Virus record (IMG/VR): IMGVR_UViG_3300047496_000213 | Location: 1 to 64,000 of that record | DNA from: a virus | Reading direction: 5' to 3' (one strand) | Length of the DNA: 64,000 bases | In this document: positions 16,989 through 24,832 of the stretch, one piece after another | Layout: each line of letters begins with the position of its first letter | Position numbering within the stretch: position 1 is the first letter of the stretch | The notes under the pieces: generated by a model | The model's database searches: none | What the model was told of the DNA's origin: nothing | What the model saw: the letters and a program-made list of their open reading frames with translations, nothing else | Program-made: the position numbers and the translations under genes

Positions 16989-17861
16989 ATGAGAAAAAAT
17001 TACGGTTGGTTAGCGGATAGACCCGATCCCCGAGATTTATATTACGCTGATGTACATTCTCCTTTGGCATTAGCTCGTAAATTTGGAATTGTAGTAAATC
17101 CTCATATTGACGTTCAAAATCCAATAGTTCCCGTAACGCCTATTCATGCAAATCCGGTTGGTCTTGGTACAGATGGTCTTCCTTTATCTGTTAGCCTTCG
17201 TTCTGAAATGCCTGCGGTCTTCGATCAATCTACTTTGGGAGCATGTGTTGCTCATTCGACTTGCGCGATGTTTCAATTTGCTCATGGAGCCACTAAAACT
17301 ATTGAACAAAATTATAGCAGACTTTCTCTTTATTATCAGGCTCGTTTAATGGAAGGAACGCAAAATTCTGACTCAGGATGTATAAATAGAGACGCAATTT
17401 CGGTATGCGCTCAAAAAGGGGTAGGGCTTGAGATAGATTTTCCATATGATGTCACCAAATATATGATTGCACCCCCTCAGAAAGAGCTTGAAGAAGGATT
17501 AGAAAATAAAGCTATTGAATATTCAAGGCTCGTATCTAGATCAGATTTTAGAAATTGTTTGGCTCAAGGTCATCCTTTTATCGTAGGCATAACCATTTTT
17601 GGTAGTTTCGAAAGCAACGAAGTAGCAAAAACAGGTATAGTTCCTATGCCACAATATGGTGAACAAATGCTCGGCGGACATTCTGTTTGTGTCGTCGGTT
17701 ATGATAATAACTACAAAAGTATGGGCGAATATTACGAAGTAAGAAATTCTTGGGGTCCTAATTGGGGCGATCAAGGATATTTCTGGCTCCCAGCCGCTTA
17801 TCTTGAACCAACTGGCAATAATCAAAATTTGGCAAGCGATTTCTGGTGCATAAGACGCTAA
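16989..17861 (+). CDS. Papain-family (C1) cysteine protease
   Basis: A 290-aa cysteine protease. The catalytic Cys lies in FDQSTLGACVAHSTCAMF near residue 85 (matching Q...CGSCWA of papain), His in GGHSVCVVGYDNN near 230, and Asn in EVRNSWGPNWGDQGYFWLP near 255. There is no obvious propeptide or signal sequence. The ATG at 16989 has TTGGAG 6 nt upstream; a TTG at 16977 is unlikely. It could cleave host proteins or process injected proteins. It sits between two clusters of LFKMF genes. Confidence 0.85.
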   Translation: MRKNYGWLADRPDPRDLYYADVHSPLALARKFGIVVNPHIDVQNPIVPVTPIHANPVGLGTDGLPLSVSLRSEMPAVFDQSTLGACVAHSTCAMFQFAHGATKTIEQNYSRLSLYYQARLMEGTQNSDSGCINRDAISVCAQKGVGLEIDFPYDVTKYMIAPPQKELEEGLENKAIEYSRLVSRSDFRNCLAQGHPFIVGITIFGSFESNEVAKTGIVPMPQYGEQMLGGHSVCVVGYDNNYKSMGEYYEVRNSWGPNWGDQGYFWLPAAYLEPTGNNQNLASDFWCIRR

Positions 17862-17919
17862 CATCAATATAATTAACTAAATACTTTATATATGGAGTTA
17901 ATCCAAATATGGAGAAGTT

Positions 17920-18385
17920 ATGAGTAAAATTTCTGAAATGGAAACGGCGTTGGCCGAGTTGGAAAAAGAAAAAAATAGTAAAATTCATGAATTACCAGTA
18001 ATTTTAGTTCCAGACAAAATTGGATATGTTCGTAGAAATAATAGCGAAGCCATTTTTTGTAATTAAGTTGTCTGGAATAGAAAATATATACACATTTTTT
18101 CCTGTTGAAGAACAATATGTTTCCAAGTTTACTATGGAACCTCAGAAATATGAATTTGAGTATGAAATGGAAACTTCGCGTTTCGCTGAAATAGTTCAAT
18201 GGATTGATTCTCAATCAGGAGCAGAAAAATGGTCAGTAAATCAAAAAGTTTTTAGAAAATTTGTGCAGTTTCATGGAAATATATGTGCTACTTCGTCAGT
18301 ATTTTCAGAAATTGAAAAAGTTTTAACTGTTTTTAGTTTTTCTTGTGATAAAGCAACTACATTATTTAAGATGTTTCAGACATGA
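17920..18385 (+). pseudogene. LFKMF-family protein 5, frameshifted at a T6 run
   Basis: A start at 17920 (GGAG upstream) opens 48 codons, then stops at 18065. A second frame from about 18020 continues to 18385. Aligned with the copy at 18717, the two halves form one protein: HELPVILVPDKIGYVRR continues as VIKLSGIEN in the other frame. Removing one T from the T6 run at 18053-18058 restores the frame. The C-terminus (KATTLFKMFQT) is typical of the family. Mutation, slippage and sequence error are all possible. Confidence 0.65.
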
Positions 18386-18720
18386 TCGATGATGTAATTG
18401 AAATGTTTCGGGCTACGCAAAAGGTCGAAGAAAAACAACATCTGATAGCGAACAATCCGATGGAAAGTAGATCATCGGTTGATCAACCGTTTGAGGTTCA
18501 ATATGCAAATCTCCATGGGCTAACAGAGTATAGCAGCATACAAGAAACAATGTATCGTGCGGCTATTTGGATAACGGATCAATTGCCAACAGCAAAATGG
18601 TCTGTAAGAATTGAGGAAATCAGAAACGCAAAAGTAGTAGACCGTATAGAACAAACGAATATTTACATAGCGTTTGATACCGCAGAAGCTGCCACTCTAT
18701 TTAAGGTGTTTCAGACATGA
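18382..18720 (+). CDS. LFKMF-family small protein 6
   Basis: A 112-aa member (MIDDVIEMFRATQKVEEKQ at the start, AAIWITDQLP in the middle, EAATLFKVFQT at the end). It is coupled to both neighbours by ATGA overlaps. It shares its N-terminal helix with copy 7. Confidence 0.7.
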   Translation: MIDDVIEMFRATQKVEEKQHLIANNPMESRSSVDQPFEVQYANLHGLTEYSSIQETMYRAAIWITDQLPTAKWSVRIEEIRNAKVVDRIEQTNIYIAFDTAEAATLFKVFQT

Positions 18721-19169
18721 TCGATGAAATTGCTAATATGTTTTCTGCTATGCAGAAAGCGGAAGAAAAAAAGAGATTACAGTTAGAACAAGAAAGCCGA
18801 CTTCCGGTTATATTAACACCAGAAGCAGTAGGTTATTCGCGAGATGGTGAAAATAATACTATATACATTATTAGACTTACTGGTAAAGGAAAACCTCCGA
18901 ACCTGAAATCCAATCTAAAAATAGAAGAAAAATTAGCTCAACACTTTACTATTGAAGAACAAAATTTTGAAGTCGAGTATAAAACACAAATGTCTAACGA
19001 GCAGTTTTTAGAAGCAGTAGAATGGATAAATTCTCAATTAGCATCAAAGTGGTCGGTCTTACAAAAAACTTTCTTAAATCCTGGAAGAACTATGATAGAA
19101 AAAACAACAACATATTTTAGTTTTTCTACATCGAAGGATGCTGCTCTTTTCAAAATGTTTCATACCTGA
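18717..19169 (+). CDS. LFKMF-family small protein 7
   Basis: A 150-aa member, the longest intact one. It has an N-terminal amphipathic helix (MIDEIANMFSAMQKAEEKK), a beta-rich centre (VIYIIRLTGKGK-like), AVEWINSQLASKWSVL and KDAALFKMFHT at the end. The alignment with the broken copy 5 is clear over its whole length. Last gene before the transcription terminator region. Confidence 0.7.
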   Translation: MIDEIANMFSAMQKAEEKKRLQLEQESRLPVILTPEAVGYSRDGENNTIYIIRLTGKGKPPNLKSNLKIEEKLAQHFTIEEQNFEVEYKTQMSNEQFLEAVEWINSQLASKWSVLQKTFLNPGRTMIEKTTTYFSFSTSKDAALFKMFHT

Positions 19170-19189
19170 GTGATATATTTAATTTAAGA

Positions 19190-19317
19190 TAGAACAATAT
19201 TTGTACATAGGATTCGACACGGCCGTAGATGTATTATGTAGTTGTTCGTGGACAAGCCACTACGATTCTTAATTGAATGTCGCCCCACGAGGTGTACCTC
19301 TTGAGTTGCTTGGTCGT
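19190..19317 (+). ncRNA. Possible structured RNA upstream of a terminator
   Basis: A gene-free stretch with higher G+C than other gaps, containing a perfect 12-nt palindrome (GAGGTGTACCTC, 19289-19300) and other short stems (CGTGG...CCACTACG), directly followed by a strong terminator. It is not a recognisable tRNA, and a tmRNA assignment is not supported. It could be a small RNA or the structured 3' untranslated region of the LFKMF operon. Confidence 0.3.
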
Positions 19318-19357
19318 AAAAGGTCCCTGGTTCGCTAATGCGGATCAGGGACCTTTT
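19318..19357 (+). terminator. Rho-independent terminator
   Basis: A 12-bp stem AAAAGGTCCCTG (19318-19329) / CAGGGACCTTTT (19346-19357) with a 16-nt loop, ending in a short T run. It closes the LFKMF gene cluster. Confidence 0.8.
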
Positions 19358-19359
19358 GT

Positions 19360-19386
19360 TTGACAACACAATTCGCCGCCTATAAG
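19360..19386 (+). promoter_or_regulatory. Early promoter TTGACA-N15-TATAAG
   Basis: TTGACA at 19360-19365 and TATAAG at 19381-19386. The ATG at 19395 is 35 nt from the -35 box, so the message is probably leaderless. Confidence 0.65.
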
Positions 19387-19394
19387 TGGGTTTT

Positions 19395-19994
19395 ATGAGC
19401 AGAACAGAACTTTTCATTCTAGGTGGACCCGAGCCGGGTGAACTTGGATCAACCAGCAACTCTTGGCGCGGTGGTATGTATGTCTGGAACGAGATAGCCA
19501 AAAAGTATTTTGGCCTTGAAGGTTTCCCGATGTTCGATCAGAGCAAACAAAATGCCATCTGGAATGCCTCTTTTCCTGAAATGACGTTGGCCGAACACAT
19601 AGTTCTAATGACTACGATGGATAGAGCAACTGTTAAGACTTCGGATTGTGAAGCAATTGCCGTCGCGTTTGAAGAATACTTCAATATGTATCCGTCCAGT
19701 AGTCTTTATGAGCAAGCTCAACTCTTGAGAAGTGTCGTCGTTCATCCTGAAGCAATTATCGCCTGGAATCAAACTTCTGTTTCAGAGTTTTGGGGGATGC
19801 GTTTTGAATATGATGAAGGCACTGATGACGAAGATGAGAATGCGGAAGGTGATTACGTCTTCTATGATCCTTCGACACAAGACAAACATTTTGATGCATA
19901 CGCTGCTGCATTAACAAAATATAGGAAATGGCATGAACCAAAATCTGAGCCCGAACCCACACAATATATGGGGATTCTGCGAACTCTAATTTGA
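19395..19994 (+). CDS. Hypothetical protein, duplicated gene A
   Basis: A 199-aa soluble acidic protein, about 50% identical by eye to the next gene. Shared blocks include SWRGGMYVWNEIAKKYF, WNASFPEMTLAEHIVLMTTM, VIAWNQTSVSEFWG-like and TQDKHFDAYAAA. Copy A has a longer acidic loop and tail. An alternative GTG at 19386 overlaps the -10 box, so ATG 19395 is preferred. No known family. Confidence 0.7.
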   Translation: MSRTELFILGGPEPGELGSTSNSWRGGMYVWNEIAKKYFGLEGFPMFDQSKQNAIWNASFPEMTLAEHIVLMTTMDRATVKTSDCEAIAVAFEEYFNMYPSSSLYEQAQLLRSVVVHPEAIIAWNQTSVSEFWGMRFEYDEGTDDEDENAEGDYVFYDPSTQDKHFDAYAAALTKYRKWHEPKSEPEPTQYMGILRTLI

Positions 19995-20019
19995 CAAAAA
20001 ATCACTCATAGGTTATAAA
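19991..20019 (+). promoter_or_regulatory. Early promoter TTGACA-N17-TATAAA
   Basis: TTGACA (19991-19996) and TATAAA (20014-20019) precede ATG 20025 by 34 and 11 nt. This copy has its own promoter, duplicated with the gene. Confidence 0.7.
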
Positions 20020-20024
20020 ACAGT

Positions 20025-20558
20025 ATGAGCCGTACTGAAATTTATGCCCTTGGTGGAGCACACAATGGTCTTATTGACGAAGTAAGAAATAGCTGGCGAG
20101 GTGCAATGTATGTCTGGGATGACATCGCCAAACGCTACTTAGGATTTAAAACTTTCTTCTCTTTAAATGAAGAGGATCAAAAGAAAGTATGGAATGCATC
20201 ATTTCCAGAGATGACTTTAGCAGAGCACATAGTTCTTATGACAACTATGGATAATGCAACCGTTAAAATTTATGATGTTGAGGCGGTTGCTTCCGCATTT
20301 GAAGAATATGGAAAAAATCATCCCAATAGCAGTTTCGTTGAACAAGCTGAAATTTTAAGAAACTCTTTGCAAACTACATCATCAAATCCATTTCGAGTTA
20401 TAGCTTGGAACCAGACTTCGGTATCCGAGTTCTGGGGAGAAAAAAATGATGGAGATGGTAACTACACTTATTACGACCCAGATACACAAGATAAGCATTT
20501 TGATGCCTATACAGCAGCGATAGAAAATTATAAAAAATTACATGAAACAAAATCATAA
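20025..20558 (+). CDS. Hypothetical protein, duplicated gene B
   Basis: A 177-aa paralogue of the preceding gene (MSRTEIYALGGAHNG; WNASFPEMTLAEHIVLMTTM). The duplication includes the promoter and the leaderless start. Function unknown; the conserved Trp and acidic positions suggest a folded enzyme or binding domain. Confidence 0.7.
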   Translation: MSRTEIYALGGAHNGLIDEVRNSWRGAMYVWDDIAKRYLGFKTFFSLNEEDQKKVWNASFPEMTLAEHIVLMTTMDNATVKIYDVEAVASAFEEYGKNHPNSSFVEQAEILRNSLQTTSSNPFRVIAWNQTSVSEFWGEKNDGDGNYTYYDPDTQDKHFDAYTAAIENYKKLHETKS

Positions 20559-20604
20559 AAAACACTAAATACAGGAATATATTGAACATTTAGTCTACAT
20601 TTAG

Positions 20605-20612
20605 TATAAATA
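20605..20612 (+). promoter_or_regulatory. Late promoter box TATAAATA
   Basis: A perfect T4-type late box 12 nt before the ATG at 20617. Confidence 0.75.
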
Positions 20613-20616
20613 CAGT

Positions 20617-21924
20617 ATGAAAATCTTCAACGCACTCCTTCTTTTGATCACGGCTGGTCTCATTTCGACTATTGCCGCATACATGTCCATTTATGGAATG
20701 TTGGCTCTTTTTCCTACTGGTGGTCTCATCATCGCTTTGATGATGGGTTTCCTTGAATTTGGAAAACTGGTTAATGCCGCTTGGATTCACTCGAACTGGC
20801 GTAGCACAAACGTATCCAGATTGCATAAAACGTATCTGGTTGCCGCTGTCGCATCCTTGATGGTCATTACTTCCATGGGTATTTATGGCTTCCTGGCTAA
20901 ATCTCATTTGGAGCAAACCGGTCCAGAGGGTAATATTCAGGTTCAGATCGATCAAAAGAATCAAGAAATGGCTCCTTTGATCTCGCAGAGAGATCAATTG
21001 TTAAAAGAACAGCAAAGTTCTAATGCTGTTATAAATGGATTATTGCAGTCGAATCAGGCTAAAGGCGCCGGAAAATTCCTTAAGGGGCAGCAAAGCGCAA
21101 ATTCTGGTTTGCAAGCCAAAATCGATGCTGTTGATGCTCAAATCAATCAGAAAAATACTGAACTTGTTCCCTTGAAGTTGAAGGTCAATGAAGTAGAGTC
21201 AAAGCTTGGGCCTATGAAATACGTGGGTAAATTATTTGGCTTCAAGGATTCTGAAAATGCTGTTCAGATGGTCATTGTAATTTTGATTTTCGTATTTGAT
21301 CCCTTGGCTGTCGTCATGCTTATTTCTGGCACAATTACATGGCATGAATTTTTGGAAGAACGCCGTAATAAAAAAAGTACAGCCACGTTGAACCAGTATG
21401 TTGTTCCTACCCAAATTAATCCAGAAGTTACTTCAACACCAATCGAAGAGCCTTTTTGGAAAACTCTTGGCTTTGAAAGTGAAAAAGATAAACATGAATA
21501 TGAAGAAAAACTTCGTGGTTCAAAAGTAGCACCAGAAATAGTTCCAGAAATAGTTCCAGAAGTGATTCCAGAAATAGTTCCAGAAGTGATTCCAGAAATA
21601 GTTCCAGAAGTGATTCCAGAAATAGTTCCAGAAGTGATTCCTGAAGTGGTAATTGAACCGGTTGCGCCTAAACCTTTATGGAATGCTGGTCGATCCGTTG
21701 CATCGGAAGTTCCTGAAACTCGAATTGTTGATTATGGTCCAGTTTCTACTAAAACCGATGATCGTAAATACGCTACTTTACAAACAGAGGCGGAACTTGA
21801 AGAAAAGAAAAACCCTGTTGATTTGAGAGATCAGTTGGTTGCTCTTCTAGAAAAGAATCCAGCACTATTAGCAGATATTATGGCGGCTATTGACGAAGCC
21901 AAAACAGCTAGGGAATCAATCTGA
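20617..21924 (+). CDS. Late multi-pass membrane protein with coiled coil and Pro-rich repeats
   Basis: A 435-aa protein. There are transmembrane segments at about 5-27, 32-52 and 70-90. A long coiled-coil domain follows (about 105-200: VQIDQKNQEMAPLISQRDQL). A fourth membrane segment lies near 218-245 (VIVILIFVFDPLAVVMLISG). The cytoplasmic tail carries five or more IVPEVIPE-type repeats. The last 60 residues are charged. It resembles large-phage inner-membrane proteins of unknown role, possibly in DNA entry or virion assembly at the membrane. Confidence 0.75.
   Translation: MKIFNALLLLITAGLISTIAAYMSIYGMLALFPTGGLIIALMMGFLEFGKLVNAAWIHSNWRSTNVSRLHKTYLVAAVASLMVITSMGIYGFLAKSHLEQTGPEGNIQVQIDQKNQEMAPLISQRDQLLKEQQSSNAVINGLLQSNQAKGAGKFLKGQQSANSGLQAKIDAVDAQINQKNTELVPLKLKVNEVESKLGPMKYVGKLFGFKDSENAVQMVIVILIFVFDPLAVVMLISGTITWHEFLEERRNKKSTATLNQYVVPTQINPEVTSTPIEEPFWKTLGFESEKDKHEYEEKLRGSKVAPEIVPEIVPEVIPEIVPEVIPEIVPEVIPEIVPEVIPEVVIEPVAPKPLWNAGRSVASEVPETRIVDYGPVSTKTDDRKYATLQTEAELEEKKNPVDLRDQLVALLEKNPALLADIMAAIDEAKTARESI
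21535..21645 (+). repeat. 24-bp tandem repeat inside the membrane-protein gene
   Basis: The unit encodes alternating Pro-Glu-Val/Ile pairs (IVPEVIPE) and is repeated about four times with almost no change. Copy number is likely to vary between isolates. Confidence 0.75.
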
Positions 21925-22497
21925 AGATGACCCTCGTTGAAGAAATGGATCATTAATCACAAATTCATTTCCTCGTTTCATGTAATTTTTTTCATGTAAA
22001 TCGAAACCGATACTGTCATTTTTGTTAGCATAATCGATCAATCCTCTAAAGGTCATCAGTAGATTCTTCAAATCTGGATTCTTTTCTATAAATTTGTCAA
22101 TTTTTGGATTGTTTATATCGTGATACATGAATAATAATGGAGCAATTCGGCGCCATTCTTGAGACGTAAGTGGTGTTAGTTCTTCTGCTCGCACCATTCG
22201 ATAGTCTTTATTGATTTTTACGCTGTTTCCTCTAAACTTCGGAAGACATGGGCTTTTATGCGTCTGACAATAATTCAAAAAATATTGAAATGGTGTATCA
22301 GAAGCTAAGAAAATTTTGACTACTAAATTGGGGTTGGTTTTATACGCAAACAATCTGCTCTGTGATCCCATGCCTATATACTCAAAACCTTTTTCTTCCA
22401 TGTATTCAACTATACTTGTATCCCATGGCATTGGAGCGACCATAGCTAATTTTCTAGCACGATCACTTTTTATTCCGTAAAGTTCATGAAGTTTCAT
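21916..22497 (-). CDS. Protein-kinase-like packaged protein
   Basis: A 193-aa protein beginning MKLHELYGIKSD (packaged-type N-terminus). It has kinase-like elements in the right order: a glycine-rich loop (GFEYIGMGSQSRLFAYK), a lysine strand (NLVVKIFLA), a catalytic-loop-like IGFDLHEKNYM near residue 165 and a DFG-like VINDPF near 180. It is small for a kinase and lacks much of the C-lobe. It could phosphorylate or bind a host target after injection. The degenerate late-like box TTAAATA lies 12 nt before the ATG. Confidence 0.55.
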   Translation of the reverse strand: MKLHELYGIKSDRARKLAMVAPMPWDTSIVEYMEEKGFEYIGMGSQSRLFAYKTNPNLVVKIFLASDTPFQYFLNYCQTHKSPCLPKFRGNSVKINKDYRMVRAEELTPLTSQEWRRIAPLLFMYHDINNPKIDKFIEKNPDLKNLLMTFRGLIDYANKNDSIGFDLHEKNYMKRGNEFVINDPFLQRGSSSD

Positions 22498-22509
22498 ATG
22501 ATTATTTAA

Positions 22510-23334
22510 TTATTTACTTATAATTGCGCGCGGAAATGAAATTCCTTCTAAATTGAATATTTTTTCTTTTCGCTCAAGATGAATAGTAGAATCTTTGTAA
22601 AGCCATTTTTTAAATTCTTGAATATCTTGTTGTTTTCCTATACGTAAATCACTCATTTCTGTATATTTTCTGTCTCGTATGAATGTTTTACACGGCAAAT
22701 ATTTTGCCATTTCATCTAAAAAAGTCCTCGTTCCTATTATAGAAATGCCCAATCGTTCAGTTCTCTTTACTTTAAATATGCTCCCGTCCGCATCAAAATA
22801 TCCTCTCACAAAATGATTTATCAAATGTTTTGGAACGGTATTTTGAGAAGGCATCGTAAGCGTTTTGCTTTTAGCTTGTGGACACCCTTTTTCTGCTAAT
22901 GCTTGACTAATGTGTTTACCAAATAGTGCGAATACATAGGTTTCAGAACGTGCATAACCATCGGCTGTTCGTTTTTTCTGATTTAATATGTGAAATGGAT
23001 GATTACTTTCCATAGCTGTTCTGATTTTATCAAGAATTTCGTAATCAGTAATTCTTATGGCTATATTGTTCTTGTTTTCATAATTATAACCATCTCCGTA
23101 ATAAAATCCAAGAACATATGCTTTTTGTTCGGTATCTATATTATCAAAAAAATGTATATTATACTTATAAGTTGAACAAGATTCACTCAAAGTTCTACGA
23201 TTTACTGATAATATATCTAAACATCTGCCTACGGTAGGAGAAGATACATTAAATTTTTCAGATATTTCGGCTAATGTTGATCCATTTTTATACATTTGGA
23301 CAACTTCGTTAGTATGTTTTTCTAATTTACGCAT
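22510..23334 (-). CDS. LAGLIDADG homing endonuclease with HTH
   Basis: A 274-aa two-motif LAGLIDADG endonuclease: AYVLGFYYGDGYN near residue 70 and HFVRGYFDADGSI near 170. Both end in the acidic catalytic residue. The N-terminal 45 residues form a resolvase-like helix-turn-helix (TLAEISEKFNVSSPTVGRCL). It is free-standing. The late box GATAAATA lies 12 nt before the ATG. Confidence 0.88.
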   Translation of the reverse strand: MRKLEKHTNEVVQMYKNGSTLAEISEKFNVSSPTVGRCLDILSVNRRTLSESCSTYKYNIHFFDNIDTEQKAYVLGFYYGDGYNYENKNNIAIRITDYEILDKIRTAMESNHPFHILNQKKRTADGYARSETYVFALFGKHISQALAEKGCPQAKSKTLTMPSQNTVPKHLINHFVRGYFDADGSIFKVKRTERLGISIIGTRTFLDEMAKYLPCKTFIRDRKYTEMSDLRIGKQQDIQEFKKWLYKDSTIHLERKEKIFNLEGISFPRAIISK

Positions 23335-23338
23335 AATG

Positions 23339-23346
23339 TATTTATC
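23339..23346 (-). promoter_or_regulatory. Late promoter box GATAAATA
   Basis: 12 nt before the ATG of the LAGLIDADG gene at 23334. Confidence 0.65.
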
Positions 23347-23367
23347 TAAACCATACTGGACCGGCGT

Positions 23368-23895
23368 TTATAACGATTTTCGTTGTTCTTTTATGGCTGC
23401 ACTCATGTCACTTAAATGCCATGCAGTCACCTTGATGGATCGATTTAAATGCTTGCACACTATTCCTTTAAGATGCGGATTTCTTATATGAGGAAATCTA
23501 ACTTCTGGAATGATCGCGGCATCAAGTTGAGTTAAGATATACTGTGAGCCCCAAAATTTAAAACTAGGGCACGGACAGTGGACACGTATGTTCGACCCCC
23601 AAAGTAACAATCTTGCGACTTCTGGTGCCGTTAAAGATAAATCTCGTTTTTGCTCTTCCCAATCTACCCATTGAATATAAGTATTCCATCCGTTATAAGA
23701 ATTTGGAACAAAATACTTCATTGTGTCACCTTTAATGCCAACAATTTTTACATATTTTATTAGCGGAGCATAGTCACGGTGAGGAAGATTATTCGGATTG
23801 ATTTCCGCCATGAAATCTTTATAGGTTGCCTCATCCAAGATCGGAGGAACGTGATCCTCAAAATAGGCATGTAGGTGGGGATGAATATGATCCAT
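23368..23895 (-). CDS. Late protein with SWIM-like Cys/His motif
   Basis: A 175-aa protein. The C-terminal half has VHCPCPSFKFWGSQYILTQL then GIVCKHLNRSIKV, a C-x-C...C-x-H arrangement like a SWIM zinc finger. Such short proteins recur in large myophages, where they are often listed as virion proteins. The late box AATAAATA lies 12 nt before the ATG. I infer a structural or DNA-binding virion protein. Confidence 0.65.
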   Translation of the reverse strand: MDHIHPHLHAYFEDHVPPILDEATYKDFMAEINPNNLPHRDYAPLIKYVKIVGIKGDTMKYFVPNSYNGWNTYIQWVDWEEQKRDLSLTAPEVARLLLWGSNIRVHCPCPSFKFWGSQYILTQLDAAIIPEVRFPHIRNPHLKGIVCKHLNRSIKVTAWHLSDMSAAIKEQRKSL

Positions 23896-23899
23896 CGAC

Positions 23900-23907
23900 T
23901 ATTTATT
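23900..23907 (-). promoter_or_regulatory. Late promoter box AATAAATA
   Basis: 12 nt before the ATG at 23895; overlaps the end of the upstream gene. Confidence 0.65.
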
Positions 23908-24331
23908 CAATCTTCATCTGATTCATCGCCAAACCAATCTTCATCTGATTCATCGCCAAACTTTGAATAGTTTGAATCTGTTACATCTACGGTTGATTCA
24001 TCATCTCGTTGTGCTAAAATACGAAACTCGCCGAGTCTTTGTATATTTTGATTATGATAAATTGCTGGAATTATTTCATCATTTATATATGTTTCATCGT
24101 ATTCATAAGCATGATGTAACATAAGGTAAACTCTTACATTATATCTCTTGCCAGAATATTGTGCTCCGATAAAAGCGGTTGGATATTTCGGATCGATTTC
24201 ATTAACATAGGCTTGATTTATTTGTTCGTGCGTCGCTAAATTAGACTTCCGTGATAATAACCGTCATTGAAACCTTTTGGTAAAGAAACTCTATTTCTCA
24301 ACGTTTCTACAAGGTTGATCCACTCGCGCAT
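23907..24331 (-). pseudogene. Packaged-type protein, frameshifted
   Basis: A perfect late box sits 12 nt before ATG 24331, whose frame begins MREWINLVETLRNR and reaches a stop after 31 codons. The other frame then continues without interruption (THEQINQAYVNEIDPKYPTA ... MLHHAYEYDETYINDE) to 23907 and ends in an acidic repeat (FGDESDEDWFGDESDED). One base is missing near 24235-24254. The intact protein would be about 141 aa. A short start at 24122 in the downstream frame exists but lacks signals. No known domain. Confidence 0.65.
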
Positions 24332-24335
24332 CCAC

Positions 24336-24362
24336 TATTTATAATGATAAAAACTCTTGACT
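24336..24362. promoter_or_regulatory. Back-to-back late (minus) and early (plus) promoter elements
   Basis: Minus: TATAAATA (24343-24336) for ATG 24331. Plus: TTGACT (24357-24362) for the gene at 24419; the -10 box is unclear. Confidence 0.6.
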
Positions 24363-24418
24363 AAAAATCTTTCTTGAGATAGCCTTGGATTATCGAAACC
24401 ATTTTAAAGGAGATAAAA

Positions 24419-24760
24419 ATGCGCAATAGTTTGAATCGTAAGCCTTCGCCGCTTAGTGTTTGGCGGGCTCAATATAACTATGTCAGTTCCCAGATTCGCA
24501 AGACGAAGGATGCGAATAAGTCTGGAAGCAAGGCAGTGGCCAATTTGGAATGTTTCATTAATCTGGAAGTTGGTGGTGGTTATACGCCTGCTCAAATTGA
24601 ACTCTTCTTGCGCTTGATTCGCCTTGTGAAGGACAATGCCACCAATCAACGAAATGTTATCTATCTTCGCAAGGAAGCTCGTCGCTTGATGGGAACGCGC
24701 GCGTCGGCTCGCGATCTTGCCCGCGCTATGTGGCAATCAAACCAGCGCGGTTCTATTTAA
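24419..24760 (+). CDS. Small basic hypothetical protein
   Basis: A 113-aa Arg/Lys-rich protein with a strong ribosome site (AAAGGAGATAAAAATG). It is probably helical (NAVANLECFINLE-like, ARDLARAMWQSNQ) and basic enough to bind nucleic acid. No known domain. A strong terminator follows directly, so this is a single-gene early unit. Confidence 0.7.
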   Translation: MRNSLNRKPSPLSVWRAQYNYVSSQIRKTKDANKSGSKAVANLECFINLEVGGGYTPAQIELFLRLIRLVKDNATNQRNVIYLRKEARRLMGTRASARDLARAMWQSNQRGSI

Positions 24761-24762
24761 AT

Positions 24763-24790
24763 TTCTGGGGCCGGTAATACGGCCCCAGAA
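24763..24790 (+). terminator. Rho-independent terminator
   Basis: An 11-bp perfect G+C-rich stem, TTCTGGGGCCG (24763-24773) / CGGCCCCAGAA (24780-24790), with a 6-nt loop, followed by CCTTTT. Confidence 0.8.
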
Positions 24791-24820
24791 CCTTTTATTA
24801 TTGAAATCGTTCGTATGCAT

Positions 24821-24828
24821 TATAAATA
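24821..24828 (+). promoter_or_regulatory. Late promoter box TATAAATA
   Basis: A perfect box 12 nt before the ATG at 24833, directly downstream of a terminator. Confidence 0.75.
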
Positions 24829-24832
24829 ATGA

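Noticed and set aside
19190-19357. tRNA or tmRNA gene
   Set aside because: No cloverleaf or acceptor stem could be drawn and no tag-peptide frame is visible, so only a generic structured-RNA call is made.
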